Of a stretch of 7,328 nucleotides of DNA, positions 1-5,925 are shown one piece after another (position 1 is the stretch's first letter; each line of letters opens with the position of its first letter). Source of the stretch: Actinomycetota bacterium (lineage in GTDB: Bacteria; Actinomycetota; UBA4738); assembly GCA_005888465.1 (NCBI GenBank), contig VAYJ01000217.1, forward strand, positions 1 to 7,328, in the 5' to 3' direction. The position numbers and the translations under genes were made by a program. The notes below the pieces were generated by a model. It was not told the origin of the DNA, ran no database searches, and saw only the letters and a list, made by a program, of their open reading frames with translations.

Positions 1-19
1 TCGAATCCGAGGTTACGGA

Positions 20-53
20 GGCCAGCATTCTCCGATCGGCAAGGGGAATGGCC
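20..53. other. Imperfect hairpin at the left edge, in a gene-free stretch
   Basis: The left arm is GGCC (20-23) plus ATTCTCC (27-33). The right arm is GGGGAAT (43-49) plus GGCC (50-53). They can pair with a 3-nt bulge (24-26), one G-U pair and a 9-nt loop. No T-run follows, so it is not a standard intrinsic terminator. The whole stretch 1-260 holds no gene I can support. A weak open frame from about 48 runs into the phosphoesterase, but its first 71 residues look like non-coding translation. The hairpin may be a chance structure or the end of an upstream transcript. Confidence 0.25.
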
Positions 54-260
54 ATGAGCTTGCTCGCGGCGTTGTCCACGGACGATACCTCACTTCCAGC
101 TAGCGCCAGGTCGTCCCTGAACGGCGGTCCCGTTCCCCTCCCTGGATGGGCCGGGAGCATACTCCGGGGCCGACAAACCCACCAGGTCTCCCGCCCATCT
201 TGTCGAGCGGGCCTCGTCCCTCCTCCTTCAATCGGCCGAGAAGTCCTATCGTGGACCGAG

Positions 261-1170
261 ATGACCCCCAGGCGCGCTGCCGCCGCGGCGTTTGTCATAG
301 TGGCGGGCGCGCTCTCCGCCTGCAGCCAGGGCAAGCCGAGGGTGGCAGGCACCGAATCACCGGCCACTCCACCTGAGTCGTTGCCGACCACATCCGCCGC
401 CTCGCCAACGCGACTGAGTTCGGGGTTCCGGCCCACCCACGTCGTGGTGCTGGTCATGGAGAACAAGGAGTACGGCTCGGTGATCGGCAACCCCGAGGCG
501 CCCTACGTGAACGGGCTCGCCAAGCGATTCGGGCTCTCGACGCTCGACGTTCGGTATCACCACTGACTGCACCTTCTGCACCGTGAGCGCGCCGAACCTC
601 GTCGACCAGCTGGAGGGCGCTGGCATCTCGTGGAAGGCGTACATGGAAGGGCTGCCGTCACCCTGCTACCAGGGTCCCTCCTCGGGCGAGTACGCGAAAA
701 AGCACGACCCGTTCCTGTACTTCGACGACGTCGCCGGGAGCGCGGCGCGCTGCTCCCACGTGGTCCCGCTCACGCAGCTCGGGGCCGACCTGGCGGGCAG
801 CGCCCTCCCGATGTTCGCGTGGATCACGCCGGACCTCTGCCACGACACGCACGACTGTGTGGTGGCGACGGGCGACGGGTTCCTGGCGGGGCTCATTCCC
901 AGGCTCCAGCGCGCGATGGGCCCGGACGGCGTGCTGTTCCTCACCTGGGACGAGGGGTCGACCGACGCGGGATGCTGCGGTTCGCCGGGCGGCGGCCACG
1001 TGGCGACGATCGTCGTCGGGTCCGCGGTCGCTCCGGGGGCGAGACTCGCCGGGCCCTTCAGCCATTACTCGATTCTGCGGACGATCGAGGCGATGTGGGG
1101 CCTGCCGCCCCTTCGTCAGGCCGGCTGCTCCTGCACCGAGGTCATGACGGCGTTCTTCGCCGCCGCGTAG
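261..1170 (+). pseudogene. Phosphoesterase family (phospholipase C / acid phosphatase type) lipoprotein, disrupted by internal deletion and frameshift
   Basis: The gene reads in two frames. The first (261-542, about 94 codons) starts with a lipoprotein signal: an MTPRR n-region, an Ala/Val-rich core, and lipobox LSAC with Cys21. A Ser/Thr/Pro linker follows, then the family's N-terminal block HVVVLVMENKEY (residues 60-71; Glu68 and Asn69 are the expected metal ligands). This frame stops at 564-566. The second frame (544-1167, about 208 codons) resumes with STFGITTDCTFC and NLVDQL, then carries FAWITPDLCHD, LFLTWDEGS, GGGHVATIVVG and HYSILRTIE, all typical of PF04185-type phosphoesterases. From family knowledge, intact members have roughly 20 more residues at the junction, including a (S/T)xPN-type motif that carries the nucleophile. 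That stretch is absent here, so this is more than a one-base error. A tandem CTCGACG repeat (536-549) sits exactly at the junction. The start at 261 was chosen because it gives the signal peptide directly; no strong ribosome site is visible. Intact members act outside the membrane on phosphate esters. This copy is probably inactive, unless the assembly collapsed here. Confidence 0.8.
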
Positions 1171-1924
1171 GGCGGGCTGCCGGGGCATTGGCGACGAGCG
1201 CGAACTGCGGGACGCCTTCCAGCCGGCCGAGCATCGGCGGCGCCGCCATCCGGCGCGCCCACTCGACATCGCGCAGGCGCTCGAGCCGGACCGATCGCCA
1301 GCCCGCCTCGGTGAGGGCTCGGATCAGGGGCTCCGGCGAGGTGGCTCGGGCGAGCGGCAGCGAGTCGAGCAGGTCCGCGTCGTACCCGGCATGGTGATCG
1401 TCGGCAACGCCAAGCGCCCGGCGGAGGCCGTTGGCGGCCATGCCCCTGGCCCGCCACGGCAGGCTGTCGCGGCTGAAGATCCCCTCGAACAGCACCGCCC
1501 GACCGCCCGGCGCCACCACCCCTCGCCACGCGGACAGCGCCGCGACAGGGTCGGGCGTCGTCCAGAGCAGGTGGCGTTCGACGACCGCGTCGAACGGGCC
1601 GGGGGGCGGCTCGCTGGCCGGCGCGGCGACCGTGGTCAGCTCCAGGCCCCGCTCGGTCGCCTTCTCCGCCGCGTGGGCGAGCATCCCGGGCGAGAGGTCG
1701 ACCGCGGTAACGCGGTGACCGAGCTCGGCGACCAGGAGGCTGATCGCTCCCGTGCCGGCGCCGACGTCCATCACCGAGGCCGGCGGCTCGGGCAGGTGCC
1801 GGCGAAGGATCTCGCGCCACGCGGCGGCCTCGACCGGGTCGCTCGCGGCGTGGCTCGGCGAGCGGTCGTAGGTCCTGGCGTCCTCGTCCCAGAACCGTCG
1901 CAGCCGCTCGTGGAGGTCGCTCAT
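1142..1924 (-). CDS. Class I SAM-dependent methyltransferase
   Basis: This is a 260-residue cytosolic protein with a Rossmann-type methyltransferase core. Motif I is VMDVGAGTG at residues 51-59 (SAM-binding glycine loop). The post-I acidic strand end is AVDLSPGML (74-82; Asp76 probably contacts the SAM ribose). FDAVVERHLLW (111-121) matches the motif IV region, and VVAPGGRAVLFEG (136-148) matches the post-IV strand with PGG turn. The pattern fits Methyltransf_11/25-type enzymes. The C-terminal half, which would set the substrate, gives no recognisable specificity. The Arg-rich tail (about residues 251-260) is encoded within the 29-bp overlap with the convergent phosphoesterase and is probably not functional. 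There is no Shine-Dalgarno site before the ATG, but a TAGGCT box ends 6 nt upstream, so a leaderless message is likely. It is divergent from the enoyl-CoA hydratase; no shared pathway is evident. The fold is secure, the substrate unknown. Confidence 0.88.
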   Translation of the reverse strand: MSDLHERLRRFWDEDARTYDRSPSHAASDPVEAAAWREILRRHLPEPPASVMDVGAGTGAISLLVAELGHRVTAVDLSPGMLAHAAEKATERGLELTTVAAPASEPPPGPFDAVVERHLLWTTPDPVAALSAWRGVVAPGGRAVLFEGIFSRDSLPWRARGMAANGLRRALGVADDHHAGYDADLLDSLPLARATSPEPLIRALTEAGWRSVRLERLRDVEWARRMAAPPMLGRLEGVPQFALVANAPAARPTRRRRTPS

Positions 1925-1930
1925 CGCCCC

Positions 1931-1952
1931 AGCCTAGCGTCTGGCGTAGGCT
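1931..1952. promoter_or_regulatory. Back-to-back divergent promoter with mirrored TAGGCT -10 boxes
   Basis: The 54-bp gap between the methyltransferase and the enoyl-CoA hydratase contains AGCCTA (1931-1936) and TAGGCT (1947-1952), a perfect 6-bp inverted repeat with a 10-bp spacer. Read on the minus strand, the first is TAGGCT placed 6 nt before the methyltransferase ATG, the spacing of a leaderless transcript. Read on the plus strand, the second would start transcription near 1959, about 20 nt before the hydratase ATG and upstream of its ribosome site. TAGGCT fits the TANNNT -10 consensus of GC-rich bacteria. No clear -35 is visible. The dyad could equally be a repressor site. Confidence 0.45.
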
Positions 1953-1966
1953 GCGGGCAGCCGATC

Positions 1967-1975
1967 GAGGAGGAG
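1967..1975 (+). promoter_or_regulatory. Ribosome binding site of the enoyl-CoA hydratase gene
   Basis: GAGGAGGAG lies just upstream of the ATG at 1979 and contains a near-perfect anti-16S match. It fixes this ATG as the start. The open frame extends far upstream through the methyltransferase, antisense to it, but homology to the family begins here. Confidence 0.75.
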
Positions 1976-1978
1976 CGC

Positions 1979-2752
1979 ATGGCAGACGTGGTCCGCCTGG
2001 AGGTCGAGGATGGGGTCGGGACGATCCGGCTCGACCGGCCTCCGATGAACGCCATCGACACGGAGGTCACCCGCGGGCTCGCGGCCGCCGCCGAGGAGGC
2101 GGCCCGCAGGGACGACGTCGGGGCGGTCGTGATCTGGGGCGGGGAGAAGCTCTTCGCCGCCGGTGCGGACGTCAAGGAGATGCTCCCGATGACCCCGCGC
2201 GAGGTCACCCCGATGATCGCGACCCTCCAGGAGGTCTTCCACGCCGTGGAGGAGATCCCGAAGGTCACGATCGCGGCCATCACCGGGTACTGCCTGGGCG
2301 GCGGCTGTGAGCTGGCCCTCTGCGCCGACCTGCGGTTCGCTGCCGAGAACGCCAAGATCGGCCAGCCCGAGATCCTCCTCGGCATCATCCCGGGGGCCGG
2401 CGGGACCCAGCGACTGCCCAGGCTGATCGGCCCGGGCCGGGCCAAGGAGCTCATCTTCTCGGGCCGCCACGTCGGCGCCGAGGAGGCACTCGCGATCGGC
2501 CTGGTCAACGAGGTGTACCCGGCCGACGAGGTCTACGCGAAAGCGGTGGAGGCGGCCCGCCGGTACGCCCAGGGCCCACGCATGGCCCTTCGGGCCGCCA
2601 AGGAGGCCGTGAACTGGGGTGCGAGGGGAGAGTTCCGCGCCGGCGTCGTGCTGGAGCGGGGGCTGTTCGCCGGCCTCTTCGCTACCGAGGACCAGAAGAT
2701 CGGGATGCGGGCCCTCCTGGAGAAGGGCCAGGCCGCCTTCCAGGGACGCTAG
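1979..2752 (+). CDS. Enoyl-CoA hydratase/isomerase family protein (crotonase fold)
   Basis: The protein has 257 residues, the normal length for a single-domain enoyl-CoA hydratase that adds water to trans-2-enoyl-CoA in fatty-acid or related acyl-CoA beta-oxidation in the cytosol. Visible family marks are LDRPPMNAID (18-27), the CoA/oxyanion-hole segment FAAGADVKEM (59-68), and the second oxyanion segment CLGGGCELALCAD (105-117). GQPEILLGIIPGAGGTQRL (128-146) and the helix AKELIFSGR (155-163) follow. Glu111 and Glu131 align with the two catalytic glutamates of classical hydratases (Glu144 and Glu164 in the rat mitochondrial enzyme), so hydratase activity is expected rather than only isomerase or another crotonase reaction. 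The gene stands alone with its own ribosome site and probable promoter. No other beta-oxidation gene is in the window, so the chain-length preference and pathway are open. Confidence 0.93.
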   Translation: MADVVRLEVEDGVGTIRLDRPPMNAIDTEVTRGLAAAAEEAARRDDVGAVVIWGGEKLFAAGADVKEMLPMTPREVTPMIATLQEVFHAVEEIPKVTIAAITGYCLGGGCELALCADLRFAAENAKIGQPEILLGIIPGAGGTQRLPRLIGPGRAKELIFSGRHVGAEEALAIGLVNEVYPADEVYAKAVEAARRYAQGPRMALRAAKEAVNWGARGEFRAGVVLERGLFAGLFATEDQKIGMRALLEKGQAAFQGR

Positions 2753-2854
2753 CGGGCCGTCCCCTCCCGTTCACCGAATCGTCACTGGACGGTCAGGCTC
2801 CGTGTGCATGAAGGTCGCCCGCGCCGGGAATCATCCGCGCTGACGCCGGGTTCG

Positions 2855-2860
2855 TATAAC
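2855..2860 (+). promoter_or_regulatory. Possible -10 box for the small Cys/His protein gene
   Basis: TATAAC stands out in a GC-rich 141-bp gap, 33 nt before the ATG at 2894, and would give a leader of about 25 nt holding the ribosome site. No convincing -35 hexamer lies 16-18 bp upstream. The rest of the gap (2753-2893) shows no gene and no intrinsic terminator for the enoyl-CoA hydratase gene. Confidence 0.35.
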
Positions 2861-2893
2861 CGACGCGAGATTGGAACGACGAAAGGAAGCGTC

Positions 2894-3103
2894 ATGCGTG
2901 AGGAGTCGCTCATCCTTCGAGGGGCCTCGGTCCAGGCGCTCCCGCGGCGAAATCGCACGTGGGGACGGGGACGGGTGTGCGCGGAGGAGGGCTGCACGAC
3001 CCGGCTTTCGATGTACAACCGGTCGAAGCTTTGCTGGAACCACGAGCCGATCCGCTACTACATCGCCCGAGGTCGCAAGAAGCGGCGCGCCGTCGCCGCC
3101 TGA
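2894..3103 (+). CDS. Small conserved-looking protein with a putative zinc-binding Cys/His motif
   Basis: The product has 69 residues. The ATG is preceded by GAAAGGAAG (2881-2889), a fair ribosome site, and lies downstream of a TATAAC box; the open frame extends back to 2804 without such support. The central part, residues 28-50, carries Cys29, Cys34, Cys47 and His50 (C-x4-C-x12-C-x2-H), flanked by the aromatic residues Tyr41 and Trp48. The protein is rich in Arg/Lys: PRRNRTWGRGR before the motif and ARGRKKRR at residues 58-65. This composition suggests a compact zinc-stabilised unit with a nucleic-acid-binding surface. That is inference, as I cannot tie it to a named family with certainty. 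I recall similar short proteins with C-x4-C, a YN dipeptide and CW-x-H in actinobacterial genomes, all uncharacterised. It ends 1 nt from the end of the convergent downstream gene. Confidence 0.72.
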   Translation: MREESLILRGASVQALPRRNRTWGRGRVCAEEGCTTRLSMYNRSKLCWNHEPIRYYIARGRKKRRAVAA

Positions 3104-3104
3104 G

Positions 3105-3404
3105 CTAGGCATCCAGACTCGGCCCAGGCGGGCCTCCTGGCTCGCCGCGTTCGCCCGCCTGGCGGCGCGCCTCGCGTTCGGCCGTGATACGCGCGGCGAT
3201 GGCTTTCGCCTCGGGCAGACGGCGCCGGTCGACGAAGAGGCGCACGCCGAACTCCCAGACGACGCTCAGCCACCCGGGCTCCTTGTACCACCAGACGATC
3301 CCGGCCTCCTCGAGCGCACCGGCGATCTCGTTCGCCGTTTCGCGGGTGTACTGACCCAGATGGACGGTGCTGATCCGATCCGCCCGGCCCTTCATGGGAC
3401 CCAT
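3105..3404 (-). CDS. Small cytosolic protein of unknown function, possibly DUF2007-like
   Basis: The product has 99 residues if the first ATG is used; Met4 (3395) is an alternative, and neither has a good ribosome site. The ATG lies 4 nt after the stop of the upstream gene, so translational coupling is likely. The core, residues 12-76, reads as strand-helix-strand-strand-helix: STVHLGQYT, a helix ETANEIAGALEEAG, IVWWYKEPG, WEFGVRLFVD, then the helix PEAKAIAARITAERE. Paired segments of this kind (an N-terminal helix of type A-x-x-I-x-x-x-L-E-x-A-G-I, and later LFVD with a helix of type L-x-E-A-x-x-I) resemble the DUF2007 ferredoxin-like fold. That is a weak structural resemblance, not a firm match. 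The tail (about 80-99) is charged, then Gly/Pro-rich and probably disordered. No signal peptide or membrane segment is seen. Confidence 0.7.
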   Translation of the reverse strand: MGPMKGRADRISTVHLGQYTRETANEIAGALEEAGIVWWYKEPGWLSVVWEFGVRLFVDRRRLPEAKAIAARITAEREARRQAGERGEPGGPPGPSLDA

Positions 3405-3408
3405 TGGA

Positions 3409-3846
3409 TCACGCGGGGCCGCATTCGGCGCCGAGAAACACGCGGAGCGCGAGCAGGTTGGTGCCGTCCATCAGGGTCTGGGCGCACACCGAGGCACCCG
3501 TGGCGACCGGAGTCGTGGCCGCCAGGCGATGCCACGCCCCCGCCTGAACCTCGAAGAACGCCGTCGCTCCGTTGCCCAGGCGCGCGAGCCGGACCACGGA
3601 GCCGAAAGGCTCGGTGATCTCGAGGCGATCCGTAGTGACATCCGTGAGCGTGCCGCCCACCCAGATGAGCGGTGGCTGGCCCGGTCCGAGGCTCTGCGTG
3701 GGGAGCGGCGGGATGGGAGGCAGGGGCGATGGCCCGGTTGGAGCCGGCGGTGAGCTCGACCGGCACGCCTGCCCGAGCATGACGACGGCGAGGGCAAGGC
3801 CCCAGGCACTCCATCGAACGGCCTGCCTCCGCTCCATCGAACGCAT
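3409..3846 (-). CDS. Small secreted or lipid-anchored protein of unknown function
   Basis: The product has 145 residues from the ATG at 3846. A second ATG lies at 3837, and a GTG at 3891 would place the start on the -35 box of the divergent operon, which argues against it. No start has a clear ribosome site. An N-terminal signal (RRQAVRW, then the core GLALAVVML at 16-24) ends in LGQAC with Cys28. Gly at -3 makes the lipobox imperfect, so lipid anchoring is probable rather than certain. A proline/serine linker follows (31-57, with PLPPIPPLPT). The globular part, residues 58-145, has beta-rich segments: PPLIWVGGTLTDV, RLEITEPFGSVVRLARL, ATAFFEV and TLLALRVFLGA-like strands. Cys121 and Cys142 may pair as a disulfide outside the cell. 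It leads a two-gene unit with the 99-residue protein. I recall no characterised relative. The gene is divergent from the sulfate importer, which need not imply a shared role. Confidence 0.75.
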   Translation of the reverse strand: MRSMERRQAVRWSAWGLALAVVMLGQACRSSSPPAPTGPSPLPPIPPLPTQSLGPGQPPLIWVGGTLTDVTTDRLEITEPFGSVVRLARLGNGATAFFEVQAGAWHRLAATTPVATGASVCAQTLMDGTNLLALRVFLGAECGPA

Positions 3847-3884
3847 TATTTCGAGACCATCGCCGGCTCGTTGGCCGGTTTCCC

Positions 3885-3913
3885 TTGACACGAGGGCACT
3901 TCGCTCCTAATCT
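3885..3913 (+). promoter_or_regulatory. Sigma70-type promoter of the sulfate importer operon
   Basis: A consensus -35 TTGACA (3885-3890) and a -10 TAATCT (3908-3913) are separated by exactly 17 bp. This is the best housekeeping-type promoter in the window. Transcription would begin near 3920, leaving a leader of about 60 nt before the binding-protein ATG at 3982. The leader is clearly more AT-rich than the surroundings and contains the dyad described separately. Confidence 0.72.
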
Positions 3914-3928
3914 CCCTCACTCCGAGTA

Positions 3929-3963
3929 AGTCAATATATCCAGTCAACTCCATAGAGTTACTG
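3929..3963 (+). promoter_or_regulatory. Dyad and direct repeat in the sulfate operon leader, candidate operator or RNA hairpin
   Basis: CAGTCAACTC (3941-3950) and GAGTTACTG (3955-3963) form an inverted repeat around a CATA loop, with one unpaired base (C3945). The inner part, AACTC-N4-GAGTT (3946-3959), is a perfect 5-bp dyad. AGTCAA occurs twice (3929-3934 and 3942-3947), 13 bp apart. The element lies just after the predicted transcription start, where a repressor would block initiation or elongation. It could also fold in the RNA about 20 nt before the start codon. Sulfur-responsive control is expected for such operons; the regulator cannot be named from the sequence. It does not look like a SAM riboswitch, since the leader is too short. 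Confidence 0.45.
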
Positions 3964-3981
3964 AAGAAAGGGTGAGGGACG

Positions 3982-5043
3982 ATGCAGCTTCACGCGATCA
4001 GGCTCCGGGCGGTCGCCGCTGGGGTCGCCGTCCTCGCGGCCGCGTGCGGGACGAGCAAGGCGAACACGAACGCCTCCGGCCCGTGCACGCCGGCGAAGAG
4101 CCCCGTGATCACGTTCGCCGCGTACAGTACGCCGCGCGAGGTCTACGGGAAGATCATCCCGGCCTTCCAGGCGCAGTGGAAGAAGGACCACAACCAGACG
4201 GTCATCTTCCAGGAGTCCTACGGCGGCAGCACCAGCCAGGCACAGAACGTCGCGAACGGGTTCAAGGCCGACGTCGTCGCGCTCTCGCTCGCGCCGGACG
4301 TCGATCTGATCAAGAAGGCCGGGCTCATCACGCACGACTACACCCGGGGCCCGGACGGGGGAATGGTCTCGACCTCCGTCGTCGTCTTCGACGTGCGCCC
4401 CGGCAACCCGAAGAACATCCACGACTGGAACGACCTCACCCGGGCCGGGCTGCAGATCCTCACGCCCGACCCGGCGGCGTCGGGCGGCGCCCGCTGGAAC
4501 ATCGTGGCGGCGTTCGGCGCGGCCGAGCGCGGCAAGGTCACCGGGGTCACGGCCGACGACGCCGGCGCACAGCAGCTCCTGACCGGCATCTTCGGGAACG
4601 TGACGGTGCTCGACAAGAGCGCCCGCGACTCGATCAAGAACTTCGAGTCGGGCAACGGTGACGTCGCGATCACCTACGAGAACGAAGTGTTGACCGCGCA
4701 GAAGGCGGGGCTCCCCGACCAGTTGGTCATCCCGCCGTCGACCATCCTGATCCAGAACCCGGTGGCCGTCGTGGACAAGTACGCCGCCGAGGACTGCGTC
4801 ACCGCCGTCGCCAACGCGTTTGTCGACTACCTCCACACGCCCGACGCGAAGGCCCTGTACACCTCCGCCGGGTTCCTCAGGCCGACCGACGTTGCGGCCG
4901 CACAGGCGGGCGACTCCGCGAAGTTCGCCCCGATCAGCGATCTGTTCACCGCGCAGGACCTCGGCGGATGGGACCAGATCGGCACGAAAGTCTTCGGGAC
5001 GGACGGCATCTTCACCAAGGCGTTCAAGGACGCGAAGGGATAA
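3982..5043 (+). CDS. sbp: Sulfate/thiosulfate ABC transporter substrate-binding lipoprotein
   Basis: The product has 353 residues, normal for the Sbp/CysP family, which binds sulfate or thiosulfate outside the membrane and delivers it to CysTW. The signal peptide has a hydrophobic core (VAAGVAVLAAAC) ending at a lipobox with Cys22, so the mature protein should be lipid-anchored, as expected without a conventional periplasm. Family marks are ITFAAYSTPREVY (43-55), the ligand-loop SYGGSTSQAQ (79-88), KADVVALSLAPDVD (95-108), TPDPAASGGARWN (161-173), DVAITYENE (227-235) and PPSTILIQNPVAVVDK (251-266). The Ser-Gly-Gly of the third and fourth blocks are the usual anion-binding backbone and hydroxyl positions. 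The GAAAGGGTGAGGG stretch upstream serves as ribosome site. It is the first gene of the operon, 6 nt before cysT. sbp, cysP and subI are alternative names, and sulfate versus thiosulfate preference cannot be read from sequence. Confidence 0.93.
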   Translation: MQLHAIRLRAVAAGVAVLAAACGTSKANTNASGPCTPAKSPVITFAAYSTPREVYGKIIPAFQAQWKKDHNQTVIFQESYGGSTSQAQNVANGFKADVVALSLAPDVDLIKKAGLITHDYTRGPDGGMVSTSVVVFDVRPGNPKNIHDWNDLTRAGLQILTPDPAASGGARWNIVAAFGAAERGKVTGVTADDAGAQQLLTGIFGNVTVLDKSARDSIKNFESGNGDVAITYENEVLTAQKAGLPDQLVIPPSTILIQNPVAVVDKYAAEDCVTAVANAFVDYLHTPDAKALYTSAGFLRPTDVAAAQAGDSAKFAPISDLFTAQDLGGWDQIGTKVFGTDGIFTKAFKDAKG

Positions 5044-5049
5044 GGGTCG

Positions 5050-5925
5050 TTGGCGGTCTCCACCCTCGAGCGGTCCGCGGGCAGTCGGCCGGAGCAGCAA
5101 CGCTCCGGCCGGCTGCGCCGCCTCCCGCTGGGGCGCTGGGGCCTGCGGGGTGTCGCCCTCGTCTACCTCGGAGCGATGGTCGCGCTTCCCGCCGTCGCCG
5201 TGGTCACGAGGGGATTCGGCCACGGGTTCGCTTCGCTCCGCGACGCCATGGCCGTCCCGGGGGCAGCAGCGGCAATCCGGCTCACGCTCATTACCGCCGC
5301 CCTGGCGGCCGTGATCAACGGCGCGTTCGGGACCCTGCTCGCCTACATCCTCGTTCGGCTTCGATTCCCGGGACGCGCGATCCTGAACACCGTCGTCGAT
5401 CTTCCCTTCGCTGTCCCCACGCTCGTTACGGGCGTGATGCTGGTCGCGCTGTACGGACCCAACTCCCCGGTCGGGGGGTTCCTCAAGCGACACGGCGTCC
5501 AGGTGATCTTCGCCACGCCGGGCATCCTCCTCGCGGTTCTCTTCGTGACGCTCCCGCTCGTCGTTCGGGCTGTGGAACCCGTGCTCCTCGAGCTCGACCG
5601 GTCCGAGGAGGAGGCCGCTCACGTCCTTGGGGCGGGAGGATGGACCACGTTTCGTCGGGTCGTCCTGCCCGCGATCCGGCCGGCCGTCGCAGCCGGCGCG
5701 CTCCTCACGTTCGCGCGCGCCATCGGAGAGTTCGGTTCCCTCGTGATCGTCTCCGGCAACATCACGGGCAGGACCCTCACCGCGCCCGTGTTCATCTTCC
5801 AGCTGACGAGCCAGTTCAAGGGCGACGAGGCGGCGGCCGTGTCGACGGTCCTGTTCGCGATCTCGTTCGCGCTCGTGCTCCTGACCGAGCGGCTCACCCG
5901 CCGCCGTGGGGACGAGTTCTCGTGA
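5050..5925 (+). CDS. cysT: Sulfate ABC transporter permease CysT
   Basis: This 291-residue integral membrane protein is one half of the sulfate channel. About six hydrophobic segments are visible, near 33-53, 74-101, 113-135, 157-175, 212-236 and 264-281. The binding-protein-dependent permease EAA loop is at 187-211 (EEEAAHVLGAGGWTTFRRVV), which docks on the ATPase. DLPFAVPTLVTGVML (117-131) and LYGPNSPVG (134-142) are characteristic of CysT/CysU. The start is a TTG: the frame is closed by the stop of sbp at 5041-5043, the next in-frame ATG (residue 43) would fall inside the first membrane helix, and AAGGG motifs precede the TTG. The N-terminal 30 residues are basic and cytosolic. The stop overlaps the cysW start by 4 nt. 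Confidence 0.93.
   Translation: MAVSTLERSAGSRPEQQRSGRLRRLPLGRWGLRGVALVYLGAMVALPAVAVVTRGFGHGFASLRDAMAVPGAAAAIRLTLITAALAAVINGAFGTLLAYILVRLRFPGRAILNTVVDLPFAVPTLVTGVMLVALYGPNSPVGGFLKRHGVQVIFATPGILLAVLFVTLPLVVRAVEPVLLELDRSEEEAAHVLGAGGWTTFRRVVLPAIRPAVAAGALLTFARAIGEFGSLVIVSGNITGRTLTAPVFIFQLTSQFKGDEAAAVSTVLFAISFALVLLTERLTRRRGDEFS

Noticed and set aside
1..19. TCGAATCC at the very left edge resembles a tRNA T-loop
   Set aside because: The rest of any tRNA lies outside the window, and no CCA follows a plausible acceptor stem; it cannot be supported.
48..260. Upstream extension of the phosphoesterase frame, with AAGGGG before an ATG at 54
   Set aside because: The translated sequence looks non-coding, and a proper lipoprotein signal peptide begins at 261. 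An extension would bury it.
1391..1978. N-terminal extension of the enoyl-CoA hydratase frame
   Set aside because: It is antisense to the methyltransferase, and the hydratase family begins exactly at the ATG at 1979, which has a strong ribosome site.
2753..2893. Possible intrinsic terminator after the enoyl-CoA hydratase
   Set aside because: Only 3-4 bp stems and no T-run were found; a repeated CGCCGGG is too short to mean anything.
3958..5622. Long minus-strand open frame (554 codons) opposite sbp and cysT
   Set aside because: Its composition is Arg/Asp/Glu/Gly/His-rich and low in complexity, as expected for the antisense of GC-rich coding sequence. The plus strand encodes clear Sbp and CysT proteins.
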